Assembly: GCF_958979055.1 (NCBI RefSeq)
Contig: NC_084889.1
Location: 29,702,761 to 29,766,760, forward strand
From: Alnus glutinosa
Lineage: Eukaryota; Streptophyta; Magnoliopsida; Fagales; Betulaceae
Direction of reading: 5' to 3'
DNA: 64,000 nt
In this document: positions 48,140-60,811 of the stretch, piece by piece
How positions within the stretch are numbered: the stretch's first letter is position 1
Layout: each line of letters starts with the position of its first letter
The notes under the pieces: generated by a model
What the model was told of the DNA's origin: nothing
Seen by the model: the letters and a program-made list of their open reading frames with translations, nothing else
Database searches by the model: none
Translations under genes and position numbers: made by a program

Positions 48140-49617
48140 GACAGTGACAGACTATTTAACTGACAAATCGAAATTTAAATATCCAAAAAGCCGTTAACAC
48201 AAGAAGAAGGATAATTAAATTCTTCATTTATTAGCTTAATAAAAATGGTACATTTATTAACTGAGATTAAATTCGTCTTTTTTTTTTTTTTTTTTTTGCC
48301 CTTTAAAATATAACGATAAATAAAAAGGAAAGAAAATTATATATAAAAAGCCTTTTATCTTATTTTGATTTTAAGACTTGGGTTTTCATTTAAAAAAATA
48401 AAAAATTAAGACCTTTGTTTTAGTCCAATTTTCAATCTAAGACTTCTATTACCTAGTATTTCTATTAATATTGAGTAATTTCTTCACTTATATCCTCCCA
48501 ATTTTTCTCTTTGGTCCCTCCGCCTTTCCTCTCTTTCCCTTTTTCTCAATTGGTAGCTATCTATACATTGGGAGGGTATAATTGAAAAGAAAAAAAATTG
48601 TTCCGAAAAATTAAGGCAATCCTAAACTAGACTTAGATTGAAAATACATCAAAGCTTAGGTCTTAAAAAAAAAAAAATGAAAACTCAGGTGTTATTGAGG
48701 ATATGCATGCGTGATTTGCATGAAGCTTGCTAGAAATTTCCTATAAGCCTGATTATCCGAACAATTTTCAGGTAGTTTATACACTTATTTGGACAGGTGA
48801 ATCTCATAAATTTTTTTTCATATTTATTGTTCGAATTATTATTGCTCTTAATAATAAATATAAAAAAGTAGCTTAAAATAAAAGGCAATTGACGTTGACG
48901 TTGGATTGATTACATCCACATATTCTCGGAATGATCAAGGTTTTGCTTGTCCTGTCAAAAACTACAAGCCATGCATTCTCCCCCATTATCCCCCTTTTTC
49001 CATCATCCATAATTCCAAAAAAAAAAAAAAAAAAAAAGGTTTGTTTTGTTGTGTGGGCTTAATCTTTTAGTAAGTGATGATGTAATATTATTAATATGAT
49101 ACCATCTTAAATAATTATTTTTTTAAAAAAATAAATTTAATTATTTAATTAATATATTTTTCACACCAATAAAAAAAAGAAAAGAAAAAAAGAAAGAAAG
49201 AAAAAGAAAAAAGACAGCCACTATTGTGTTAAGCGATAAAGCCGTTTCAAAGACTTGATAAAAAAAAAAACGCTTAGAGAAAAGGAAAGCAAGTCTTCAT
49301 CAACAAAAAATATTTGGAAATAAAATAAAAATGAATAAAAGAAAGAAATTGAAAGATTTATGTATAGGCAGGCAAGAACTGAAAGAAGAAGAAAAACTCA
49401 CCGGAGGTGGTGATTCAGAGGCACGATTATAAGAGCCGGGAAGAAACTGGAAAGGGTAGGCCGAGTTATAACGAAGCAGGCCTATTAAGGCGGCTGATCC
49501 CACAAGTAAAAGCATGGCCTGGACAACCCGATGGAGGGCGAGATGGTTACCGGCGGAATACGATGGCGGCTTATTGTCGTTGCTGGGGTCAGCGGCGCCG
49601 GCGGCTGAGTTGCTCAT
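44481..49617 (-). CDS. Nucleotide-diphospho-sugar transferase (DUF271, At1g28695/At4g15970-like)
   Basis: Minus-strand exons 49617-49402 (72 codons), 45886-45527 (120 codons) and 44962-44481 (160 codons plus 2 bases), in phase, GT-AG introns. Residues about 31-50 (VVQAMLLLVGSAALIGLL) form an uncleaved signal anchor, so a type II Golgi protein is expected. The catalytic part has VILTTLNEAW, HLVVICLD, and DTDVMWLQDPF at about 193, a DxD motif for the metal-bound sugar nucleotide, then NGGFNYVKSNNRTV and HDQDVLNKI. This is the GT77-like family that in known members adds arabinose or xylose to wall glycans or proteins; the acceptor here is unknown. The third exon ends in a split codon after WTVPQKC, so a short terminal exon is expected but was not found; read through, the frame would close at 44396-44398. 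Intron 1 is 3.5 kb and repeat-filled. Confidence 0.87.
46817..46866. repeat. (TA)n inside an ATTGGAGT palindrome
   Basis: ATTGGAGT, about 16 TA units, then ACTCCAAT: a palindrome with a self-complementary loop, in intron 1 of the glycosyltransferase gene. Confidence 0.85.
47019..47172. mobile_element. Short MITE in glycosyltransferase intron 1
   Basis: Ends TAGGGGCCCGTTTGGCT and, inverted from the right, TAGGGGCATGTTTGGTT. The interior (GTGAATA-CGAAA-AAATTAT) resembles 62145-62215. No clear target duplication beyond TA. Confidence 0.6.
48101..48137. repeat. Poly(A) tract in glycosyltransferase intron 1
   Basis: About 30 consecutive A. Other homopolymer tracts in this intron lie at 48279-48297 (T) and 49017-49038 (A). 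Confidence 0.9.
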
Positions 49618-50313
49618 TGCTGACGATGGTATTCTTCAATCTTCAGAGTAGAAGACTAGAAGCACTAATTTTTCCCGTCTCTCGTTTCTTCACCATCTAT
49701 GGCTGCAATGTCAATGTCAATATTTTTTATAGCCCAAGAAGAGCTGGCTCTTTTATTAATTAATGTTGCCCGTTCTTCTCACTCTTCTAAATTAATAAGC
49801 TATTGAAAATTAATATGAATTATTGAATTAAAAAAATAAAATACTACTTTATTTTTTTTTTCTTTGAGTAAATATTACTTTAATTTAGCCCACTATTCAA
49901 AACATAGGCACTAAGAGAGAGAGAGAGAGAGTTGGAACTTGCAAGTAGCAAAATAATGGTGAGCTTATTTTAAGGGATTGATTTGGGTTATTTTGTTGGA
50001 TATTCCTTCCGGTGGTGGACCAGCCTTGTGAATATAGGTGGTCAAATTGAAAGAAAAAAAGAAAAAAAAAAAAAAGAAAATTGGGGAGCAAAATTATTAA
50101 AAAAAAAAATTATGAATAAAATTTATTTATTTATTTTTTTTAAAAAAAGAGAAAATTTTGAAGAAAATTTTCAAGCTTGGGGGCTAGAGTCCCTGGCCCC
50201 CATGTAGGTCCGACCCTAATTCCTTCCACTTGAGTTGGAATAATTTGTTTTAAATTAATTTATGTGATGCAAGACTAACATGTTTTTAGAACAGACGTTC
50301 ATTTAATGGATTG

Positions 50314-50344
<31 letters not shown>

Positions 50345-51600
50345 ATCAAATCCAATTTGAAGTATCAATTATTCATTAAGAGGGGTTGTTAAATTCAATG
50401 ACTATGATTTAAGAGTAATGTTAGAAAGTTTAAAAACCATATTTTTAATCCCCAACTATTTCACCACGTTGCCATTCTTTTTTATTTTTTTTCCTTTTTT
50501 TTACGAGAGCTAATGTAATAGTTGATTGGAACTAACACGTTAGCCAAGTGAAATTATAATGAGATAAAAGTATAATTCAATGGAGGTGTTGTGAAAAAAA
50601 AAAAACTACAACTGGTCCAGATTTAATTTCACTATTTCTGCCTTTCTCATAAAATAAAATAAAAAAAACTTTAAATTAAATTTAAACAGTTAAAAAAGTT
50701 ACAGTAGCACATAAAGATAAATCAATTTATTTTAAAATGTGGGATTTAAAAATGTAATTTTTAAACGTTTGAAAAAATTACAATTTGACCTTTAAAGACG
50801 CAGTTTAGCCTTTAAAATTGTGCGTTTTGAAAAAAGTTATCCCTTGCCTTCGATTATTAAAAAATAAAAAAAAAAAAAGATTTTCTGTATTTTTGTTAGA
50901 GCAACTTACTATTTTTTTTTTTTTTTTTTCCTTAAACACGTGATACATTGGGCATTGGGGGGAAAGACTCGGATCCATCCAGCCTCCAGGGAGGACGAAT
51001 CTGGGCGATGGTTTAGATTTAGGGAGTTTTCGTTGACTTTTAATATTCGAAAAAGAAGCACATGTGCGTAACGTGAGGGAGTTCGATAACTTTTTTTGAT
51101 TGGGTGAAAGGAAGCGCCAATTGTGACGTTTTGAAGGCTCGACGAACGTGAGTTAAACCCTTTTGTATTTATTTCTATGCTACTTTCTTCGAGGCACCAT
51201 ACTTGGCCACCTCTTTACGTAATTATTGACTATTTTTCCCTTTTTCTTAAAAATAAATAAAAAGAACCACCAAATTATGTAAATAAAAAGTATTTTTAGT
51301 TGCCTCACCCAAAATAGCTTTTGGTGATGCAATTTAATGAAAACTCACAAAAATCACTCACATATATTAAAAAAAAAATAAAAATTAAATAGTGAAAGAA
51401 TAAAGAAATCTTAAAAAATATTATTTAAATGGAATAGTGATCGTGAATAATTAAAATGGTGAGGCTGTTGGGGGTGCTTTAAAAAAAGTGGCTCACCAGA
51501 ATAGAGAAAAAAAATAATTTTTAGCTATTTTGCCTAGTAAAATTTGGTGAGGCTATAAAGAATGCTCCGGATCTAATTTTGTGAATTTTTTTTTTTTTAT
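49618..51600. other. Glycosyltransferase upstream region and intergenic DNA
   Basis: 49618 to about 49760 is presumably the leader and promoter of the minus-strand gene. The rest is AT-rich with (GA)n at 49914-49931 and poly(A) at 50318-50342. The stretch 50730-50850 has AAATTG/GCAGTTTAGCCTTTAAA motifs recalling the interior of the MITE at 1196-1510, probably a decayed relative. Confidence 0.5.
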
Positions 51601-51609
51601 TTTTTATAA

Positions 51610-51947
51610 GGGATAAATATATTTTAGCCCTCCAAACTATCACCATTTCTCCGGATGGCCATCCAAACTACTACTTTCTGATTTTTTGGCTCCATCAATC
51701 CATTTATGCCGTCAATTTTAAACAGAAATCCAAAAATACCCCTCCTACACTTTGAAATTTCCACAGTTAAGGGAGGGGTATTTTTTGAGTTTTTGGCCAA
51801 TTTCTGTTAAAATTGACGGCATAAATAGACGGATGGGGCCAAAAAATCAGAAAGTGGTAATTTAAGGGGCCAGAATCTAAGCATTGGTAGTTTGAAGGGC
51901 CATTCGAAAAAATGATGGTAATTTGAGGGCTAAAATATATTTAACCC
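51610..51947. mobile_element. Mutator-like foldback MITE with exact 9-bp target duplication
   Basis: 338 bp. Inverted ends GGGATAAATATATTTTAGCC and, from the right, GGGTTAAATATATTTTAGCC, with inverted symmetry nearly to the centre (TGCCGTCAATTTTAA against its inverse). TTTTTATAA is present exactly at 51601-51609 and 51948-51956. Nine bases is the Mutator-superfamily signature. Non-coding. Confidence 0.92.
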
Positions 51948-51956
51948 TTTTTATAA

Positions 51957-53495
<1,539 letters not shown>

Positions 53496-53569
53496 CCTAT
53501 CATCAAGAAATAAAAATTAATTCAAATTATGATTACACGAATAATTCATTATTTGGGGTAAATTACCGA

Positions 53570-54318
53570 ATACCTTAACCTGTATATAAATAAATCGTAC
53601 ATGGCATGTGGGCCACACTTTGATAATTATGGATTTCTAACGTTCTCTCTCTTGGCCTCCTTGACACTTGAATTTCTTTATGGGTTAGGTACTTCAATAA
53701 TACCATAACTTTATTTATTTCAATTTATTCATGGAATACTCTCACTCACGTAAGGAATACTACACGTGAAATATGACGGTAAAACCATTATATAATGAGT
53801 CATTCATTCTATGTATTAAAATGTATGATACTCATTAAATGAGTACTTTGTGAGCAACTACATTTTATAAGCCATTTGGGTTCAACTTTATTTATCAACA
53901 CATTTATATAAAACTTTATAACAATTACTTAATGTCTATAGACTAATAGAGCGAAACTGATTACAAAATGAATCAATGAGTCTCATATGCTCAACTTGAC
54001 TTTTAAGCTGTTTTACTTGTAAACTTTTAGTGATAAGATCTGCAATTCATCAATTTAATATTTATATGTTCAATAAACGCTTCATGTTCTTAATGTTCTC
54101 TTTCATGCTGAGATACTTGATGTCAATATGCTAACTTATACTTGAACTCCTATTATTCTTAGAAAAGAAAACTGTAGCAGAGTTATCGTCGAAGATCTTG
54201 ATTGGTCTCGCTATAAAATTGATAATTTTGAAACCACTAGCAAAATTGGTCAACTATAACGCCTGTGTAGTGGCTTCATAGCATGCAACTAATTCTGTCT
54301 CTATAGTAGATGTGGCAT
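53570..54318 (-). pseudogene. Copia retrotransposon remnant: RNase H end and 3' flank
   Basis: On the minus strand, 54318 down to about 53950 translates, with stops and substitutions, to TSTIETELVACYEATTQAL, ARPIKIFDDNSATVFFSKNN and HIDIKYLSMKE, the hallmark run of Copia RNase H. Sequence below it down to about 53570 fits the 3' LTR position. A 23-bp piece near 53590-53614 recurs at the junction of the tandem duplication near 56190-56212. Upstream pol domains are missing. Confidence 0.8.
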
Positions 54319-54671
54319 GCCGATTATGCACTTAATGTGCTCGACAAGATGCTTCAACCAAATACGAGGAGGGAGTGTCCGCCCAATGATGTTACGAGTG
54401 ATATTAATGTTTTTGCGGCGTTGCCGAGGGATGACTTTCAATGAAGAGTATATTGTTGGGTTGGGTTGGTGTCGAAATTTGGAGAACATGGTGTTTCCGG
54501 ATACCTTCAAACATAGGAATTTGGTACTAAATTGTGTAGGAATTGAAGCATAACAGATCGTTGTCTGAATGTTTTACATCATGTGATGTGATGAAATTCG
54601 GTGGTGTGGTGGAAGCTATAGCCATTATGTTGTCACTTGTACAAATTTCCTCATTTTCACCATTGCCTCGT
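54319..54671. other. Unassigned sequence between two elements
   Basis: Moderate GC with a 78-codon + frame and a 69-codon - frame; neither shows a recognisable domain. May belong to the adjoining retrotransposon remnant. Confidence 0.35.
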
Positions 54672-54879
54672 CATTTCTTTGGGGTAATTACATTTCCCTC
54701 CATCAACTACCGATCATTGTCAATATGCCTCCATGAACTGACACTTCGACCAAAAAAGAGCATCAAACTATTATCTTTACACACTTTGGCCCCTTCTATC
54801 AGTCTAATTCATGTAAAGACTTAAATGCTCTAACCCAATTTCAAAAATGACCTCATCTTAAAAAAAAAAAAAAGGGGGA

Positions 54880-54901
54880 GGGGGGGGGGGGGGGGGGGGG
54901 G
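54880..54901 (+). repeat. 22-base G homopolymer
   Basis: G22 preceded by A13, GGGGG and A. Absent from the paralogous position in the tandem copy (56360-56390). Confidence 0.85.
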
Positions 54902-55210
54902 TAGCGGCAGCCACCCCTTGAGGTGGCTAGGTGGCCTGCGAGCCACCCCCAGAGATGGCTCCGGCCACCTCTGGGGTGGCTCGCGGCTACCCGGAACTAG
55001 GGGTGGCCGTGCGACCACCCCAGCTTATCTCTAGGGTGGCCGTGCTGCCACCCTAGAGGCCGTGGGTGGCTCGTGAGCAACCCTAAAGGTGGCTCCGACC
55101 ACCTCTGGGGTGGCCGCGGCCCACGAGCCACCCTAGAAAAGACTTAGGGTGGCCGCGAGCCACCTCTGGGGGTGGTTCGCGCACCACCCCCTTAGTTTTT
55201 TTTTTTTTTT

Positions 55211-55216
<6 letters not shown>

Positions 55217-55300
<84 letters not shown>
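55217..55300. repeat. (TA)n microsatellite, about 42 units
   Basis: The paralogous tract in the tandem copy (56761-56781) has only about 10 units. Confidence 0.97.
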
Positions 55301-55303
<3 letters not shown>

Positions 55304-57622
55304 ATTTAATATTTTTTATTAATTACTATAGAGGGCATTTTAGTCTTTAAACCAAAATTAACAGTCAAAAATGGCATATTCCATTCAAGTTAATGGGATT
55401 CCCTGACGGAAAGGGTCAAAGTGTGTAAAGATGGTAGTTTGATGCTCTTTTTTGGTCGAAGTGTTAGTTCATGGGGGTATTTTGACAATGGCTGGTAGTT
55501 GATGAGGAGAAAATGTAATTACCCCAATTTCTTTTCTTTTTATGCTACTTGTTTTTTTGTTTGTTTGTTTGTTTTGTTTTGTAATTAAAAGGGTAGAAAG
55601 GGCCACCAATTGTAGCTACTCTACCTGGATGTTACCATGGTAGCACTTACCTACTGAAAACTGCTCAGGAGGAGTCTAGACAACGAAAAACCATATGCGC
55701 TCCCTTAAGACTAATTAAGTCATAGCCTAACTTATTCCACCAGGATATCCGTGGAATCCAATGTGGCTAACACGAATTAAGAATGAGTAATTCCGATTGC
55801 TAAATTCAAACTCACTCTTTAGTGCTTGCCTAATCTCATATGAATTTTGTAATGGGTATATTAGGTGAGTAGGCCTATAGCCTTGGTAGGATAGTGGGTC
55901 TATCAATGTTATAGTTAGTAGGATTCATGAGTTATGTAGCCCAACTACTAGATGGTTTTGGTTAGGAGTCGTAAGGATCTTTATAAGCAAGACCCAATAA
56001 ATGTATTAAAGCATTCGTAGTAAGCTCGTTAAAAAATATTTTTCCCCAAATTTTGTCGAGTTTACTCAAAATCGCCTCTGTAATACTTGAGTTGAATTTC
56101 TAAGTAATACAGGTAGGTCAAAATTCATTATTTTTAGGGTTAAACATATTTTTAGTTCCTGAATTTTGACAACTTTATTTCTAAGTAATAAATCATACAT
56201 AGCATGTGGGCCAATATGCCTCCATGAACTGACACTTCGATCAAAAAAGAGCATCAAACTATCATCTTTACACACTTTGGCCCCTTCTGTCAGTCTAATT
56301 CATGTAAAGACTTAAATGCTCTAACCCAATTTAAAAAATGACCTAAATACCCTCATCTTAAAAAAAAAAAAAAGAAAAAAAAAAAGGGTAACGGCAGCCA
56401 CCCCTTGAGGTGGCTAGGTGGCCTGCGAGCCACCCCCAGAGATGGCTCTGGCCACCTCTGGGGTGGCTCGCGGCTACCCTGGAACTAGGGGTGGCCGCGC
56501 GACCACCCCAGCTTATCTCTAGGGTGGCCGTGCTGCCACCCCAGAGCCCGTGGGTGGCCTGTGAGCAACCCCTAAAGGTGGCTCCGACCACCTCTAGGGT
56601 GGCCGCGGCCCACGAGCCACCCCTAAAGGTGGCTCCGGCCACCCTGGAGGCTGGGTGGCCGTGCGACCATCCTAGAAAAGACTTAGGGTGGCCGCGAGCC
56701 ACCTCTGGGGGTGGTTCACGCGCCACCCCCTTAGTTTTTATTTTTTATTTTTTATTTTTTATATATATATATATATATATATTAATTTTATTTAATATTT
56801 TTTTATTAATTACTGTAGAGGGCATTTTAGTCTTTAAACCAAAATTAACAGTCAAAAATGGCATATTCCATTCAAGTTAATGGGATTCCCTGACGGAAGG
56901 GGTCAAAGTGTGTAAAGATGATAGTTTGATACTCTTTTTTGGTCGAAGTGTTAGTTCATGGGGGCATTTTGACAATGGTTGGTAGTTGATGAGGGGAAAA
57001 TGTAATTACCCCCATTTCTTTTCTTTTTATGCTACTTGTTTTGTTTGTTTGTTTGTTTGTTTTGTTTTGTAATTAAAAGGGTAGAAAGGGCCACCAATTG
57101 TAGCTACTCTACCTGGACATTACCATGGTAGCACTTATCTACTGAAAACTGCTCAGGAGGAGTCTAGACGACGAAAAACCATATGCGCTCCCTTAAGACT
57201 AATTAAGTCATAGCCTAACTTATTCCACCAGGGTATCCGTGGAATCTAACGTGGCTAACACTAATTAAGAATGAGTAATTCCGATTGCTAAAGTCAAACT
57301 CACTCTTTAGTGCTTGCCTAATCTCATATGAATTTTGTAATGGGTATATTAGGTGAGTGGGCCTATAGCCTTGGTAGGATAGTGGGTCTATCAATGTTAT
57401 AGTTAGTAGGATTTATGAGTTATGTAGCCCAACTACTAGATGGTTTTGGTTAGGAGTCGTAAGGATCTTTATAAGCAAGACAATAAATGTATTAAAGCAT
57501 TCGTAGTAAGCTCGTTAAAAAAGATTTTTCCCCAAATTTTGTCGAGTTTACTCAAAATCACCTCTGTAATACTTGAGTTGAATTTCTAAGTAATACAGGT
57601 AGGTCAAAATTCATTATTTTTA

Positions 57623-58133
57623 GGGTTAAACATATTTTTGGTTCCTGAATTTTGACAACTTTATTTTTTAGTCCCTGAGTTTCAATTCGCATCACAGATA
57701 ATACTTCAATTTTGAAAAAATACCAAATTAATACCTCAGTTAAGCTTTACGTCCAAAAACTAACGGTCCGCCATGTGTCACTATATAAAATAATTAAAAA
57801 TATTTAAAAATTAATTAAAAAATATTAAAATTAAAAAAAATAAAAAAATAAAAAAACAAGGCCACCCCCCCCTTTTTTTTTTTTTTTTTTTTCATTTTTT
57901 CATTTTATTATTTTTTAATAAATTTTTAAAGATTTTTAATTTTTTTATATAGTGCCACATGTCAACCTCAGATGTTGACACATGGCGAGCAATTAGTTTT
58001 TTGACAGAAAACTTAACTGAGGTACTAATTCGGTCTCTTACCAAAATTGAGGCACCATCTGTGATACAAATTGAAACTCAGGGGCTAAAAAATAAAGTTG
58101 TCAAAACTCAGAGACCAAATGTGTATTTAGCCC
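57623..58133. mobile_element. Mutator-like foldback element with exact 9-bp target duplication
   Basis: 511 bp. Inverted ends GGGTTAAACATATTTTTGGT and, from the right, GGGCTAAATACACATTTGGT, followed by matching arms (TTTTGACAACTTTATTTTTT on both sides) of more than 140 bp. TTATTTTTA occurs exactly at 57614-57622 and 58134-58142. AT-rich centre with a C/T run. Non-coding. Confidence 0.93.
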
Positions 58134-58142
58134 TTATTTTTA

Positions 58143-59370
58143 AGCAATACTTGAGTTGAATTTCTTCTTACAACTTCTCGACGTATTATTGCCAGCCATT
58201 GAAATTTACTACTAGGCAGTGAGTGGACATGGGGGAGTTCTTTTAAGTCTGAAGAGGAAAAATCTATACAAATCAGATTACTAAAGCTCGGCCATGCTAA
58301 TCTCTCATGGGAGTCATATATTCATGTAATGAGATGAAATCTGATGTGGGTCTCAAACCAATCACATCACCTTTACATTATTGGAATATTGTGACAATTT
58401 GTATTGGTTGAGCTGGTATCTTACCGCCATGGCCAGAGAGGTTCATGAGTATAATTATAAGTATGTCCTGAAAAAATCAAGGGGATCAAACAATGAGTAG
58501 TTGCCCAAATCTGACAAGCAAAACTATTGTTCTTGGACAATAAACATGAACACATTGTTCTTGGACAGTAAACATGAACGACTATTGTCCAGCAAATCTC
58601 TTATCAAGGGAATCAATCAAACTCACACATGAACACATTGATCTTTCAATACCTTACACATTTCTCCATAGATATCAATAAGCAAATGTATACTATTCAA
58701 ATCAATCAAAAAACTAAGATCAAGCATCTGAGATTCAGAACCAACTAGGATAATCAAATCATAAAAAAATTCCATCATTACCATCATATGAAACTTCCTG
58801 GGAAACTCCCCAGTTATCACCAAAAGATCCTGTTCTGATTATTGCCTTAATTCCCCCACTCCAATTGCCTGTCTCTGGTAGAGAGGCTGCAACTAATTGC
58901 AGAAGAGCTAATCCTTAAATTGCTCAAGGAAACCACACATCAGAGACCAATCAGCATGAAGCATTGTACCTCTACATAGGATCAATCACCATCAATTTTA
59001 CTCTTTTCATATGTTTGTAGGCAAGAAATCGGCTAGAACAAGTTACTGGCATAAGAAATAAATCATTTACCATTTTGTTTTTGTATCAAAGAACTTGCAA
59101 GTCTATGTAATTTCAATCTTGACCCTGATATAATGTTTTATCTCCTCAATCTCCTTGGAATATCGTCACAGATGGCCTGCCAACTAACCTTAGCTCCTAT
59201 AGCTTTTTAATCATAAAACCTTTCCATAAAAATGCAGTAATTCTTATCAATAGCTCTGACCACTTCATTAGAAAAGAAAAAGAACATATCTCACCAACAA
59301 CTTAAATTCAATAGATCAGACCAATTTCAGTGTTCATTTCAGGATTTCTCTGTCTGAATTCCAGAGAGGA
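58143..59370. other. Intergenic, nothing recognised apart from a short repeat
   Basis: A 25-bp block with TTGTTCTTGGACA is repeated at about 58527 and 58555, with an inverted TTGTCC nearby. Less AT-rich than its surroundings, with no supported gene. Confidence 0.5.
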
Positions 59371-59375
59371 GGGTG

Positions 59376-59452
59376 TGGGTTTCGGGGTGCCGAGCAGGTG
59401 AGTTTTGCACCCCCAGACAGCCCGGGAACCTGCTCGGACACCCCGATACCCA
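59376..59452. repeat. GC-rich hairpin
   Basis: Arms TGGGTTTCGGGGTGCCGAGC (59376 onwards) and the inverse-complementary GCTCGGACACCCCGATACCC (to 59452) around a loop of about 28 bases containing CCCCCAGACAG. Only two or three mismatches in a 24-bp stem. Confidence 0.85.
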
Positions 59453-59774
59453 TAACTCTCCCTGAAACTCTCTCATTTCTTGCCCGAATCCTTTAAAGAT
59501 GTTCTCAATAAATTAATGGTTTAATAATCAGCTGCTGTCGGTTACACTCCAGTTAAAAACCTTAAAAACAAACATGCTAAATCCCATCCGTCTCCATGAA
59601 ACTCATTTATCTTCTTACCATGCAAAACTAAACCAGGTCACAGACCCCACCAAAATAAATGGTCCAAAATAGGAAAAACAATTCAAATCTCTTCCGTAGT
59701 AATCAAGCTACTGCCTTTTCTGTTTCCTCAAAGCTCAAATCTCTCCTATAAATGCTTCTCAATCCCAACCCTCC

Positions 59775-60240
59775 AGGCAAGGCCGGCTCTATATAGGAAA
59801 AAGTTAGGCCGTTGCTTAAGGCCCCAACTTAACAAGGCCTTCAATTAATGAATATTAATAAAAAAAAAATTTATAAAACAATATTTGAAAGCTTAATTAT
59901 AATTAACATTCTTTAATTAAGGCCTTAATTATAGTAATAAGCAATTAAAAAGGCATTAATATCATTTAATTCTCCACCATTTCATTCTTGAAATAAGACT
60001 TAAAAAATTGATAGTATTAAATAAGAGAATAAAATAATATTAAAGATAGTCTTAAATAAAATTTATTTTTCAACTTTTATCGTATACATCCTATTCTTGA
60101 AAATAATGGAGAGAATAAAAATAATAATAATAATAAACAATTATATGGTGGGTAAAGATTTTTTGAGCCTCGAAACGAATATTGAACGGCTAGAATTCCA
60201 ATTAAAAATGAGAAAATTAACTTTTGAATAAAAGTATAAT
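59775..60240. repeat. Degenerate dispersed repeat, possibly hAT-derived (copy 2)
   Basis: Starts with GGCCGGCTCTATATAGG, then AAGGCCCC...AAGGCC motifs that recall the ends of plant hAT-type transposons, and from 59993 matches 28008-28245. No transposase sequence. Confidence 0.5.
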
Positions 60241-60318
60241 ATTAATATTTTAAAAAAATAATAAAATAAAATAAAATAAAAAAGACTTGACTTAACCTTG
60301 TCGCTTTATGCCTCAAAA

Positions 60319-60446
60319 TATATTGGAGAAATGCTAGAGGTACCAAATTTTTTACCAAGAAATGAGTACTAAGATGATGTGGAGCTTATTCATTAGTATA
60401 CATCTCTTGGTAAAAAATTTGATACTTCTAGCATTTCTCAATATAT
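60319..60446. mobile_element. Short foldback MITE
   Basis: Inverted arms ATGCTAGAGGTACCAAATTT and, from the right, ATGCTAGAAGTATCAAATTT, about 37 bp each with TTTTTACCAAGA, around a short spacer. Ends within ATATT/AATAT. Confidence 0.85.
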
Positions 60447-60811
60447 TAAGGCGTGCCTACTTCCGAGTGACGAGTCGCATTTTTTTCAAGATTCTAAATA
60501 TAAAAAAATAAAAATAAAAAAACACAAAAAACCAGATAAAAAATAAGAAGTGTGTTTTAATATTGATTTAATTTTTAAAATTGTAATTTAACATTTAAAA
60601 TTGTACATTTTTAAAATATAAGTCTTACTGGATTTAAAAACACAATTTTTTCTGAATCAGAAACACATTGAGCATACCATGAAGAAGCTTTCCAAATTAC
60701 AAGCCAAAAGAAGGTCCACATTAGCTACCTACCCCATCAATGGCTCTCAAAATAACAACCTGCAGGAAAGACTCAAATGGCCTCAAAACTCTCTCTCTCC
60801 ATTCTCCAGCT

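Larger units (their letters stand above)
54681..55525. mobile_element. Mutator-like non-autonomous element with GGTGGC core
   Basis: 845 bp. Inverted ends GGGGTAATTACATTTCCCTC and, from the right, GGGGTAATTACATTTTCTCC, with extended symmetric arms (about 160 bp: CTTCGACCAAAAAAGAGCAT and its inverse). Flanks CATTTCTTT (54672-54680) and AATTTCTTT (55526-55534): a 9-bp duplication with one mismatch. The core contains poly(A), a G run, GGTGGC-rich repeats (54901-55192) and a long (TA)n (55217-55300). Related copies at 56213-57013 and 62815-63400. Confidence 0.88.
54722..57670. repeat. 1.49-kb tandem duplication
   Basis: Copy 1 (54722-56212) and copy 2 (56213 to about 57670) are direct and highly similar across the Mutator-like element body, its flank with (TTTG)n, and about 650 bp of further DNA. 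The offset is 1491 bp at the left end and 1487 bp at the (TTTG)n. Copy 2 lacks the left inverted end of the element. Copy 1 ends inside the left arm of the element at 57623-58133, followed by about 30 bp including a shard matching 53590-53614. Confidence 0.9.

Noticed and set aside
56358-56880. Open frames of 122 and 156 codons across the GGTGGC core
   Set aside because: Repetitive translations on both strands of a transposon core; no domain, no conservation between copies.
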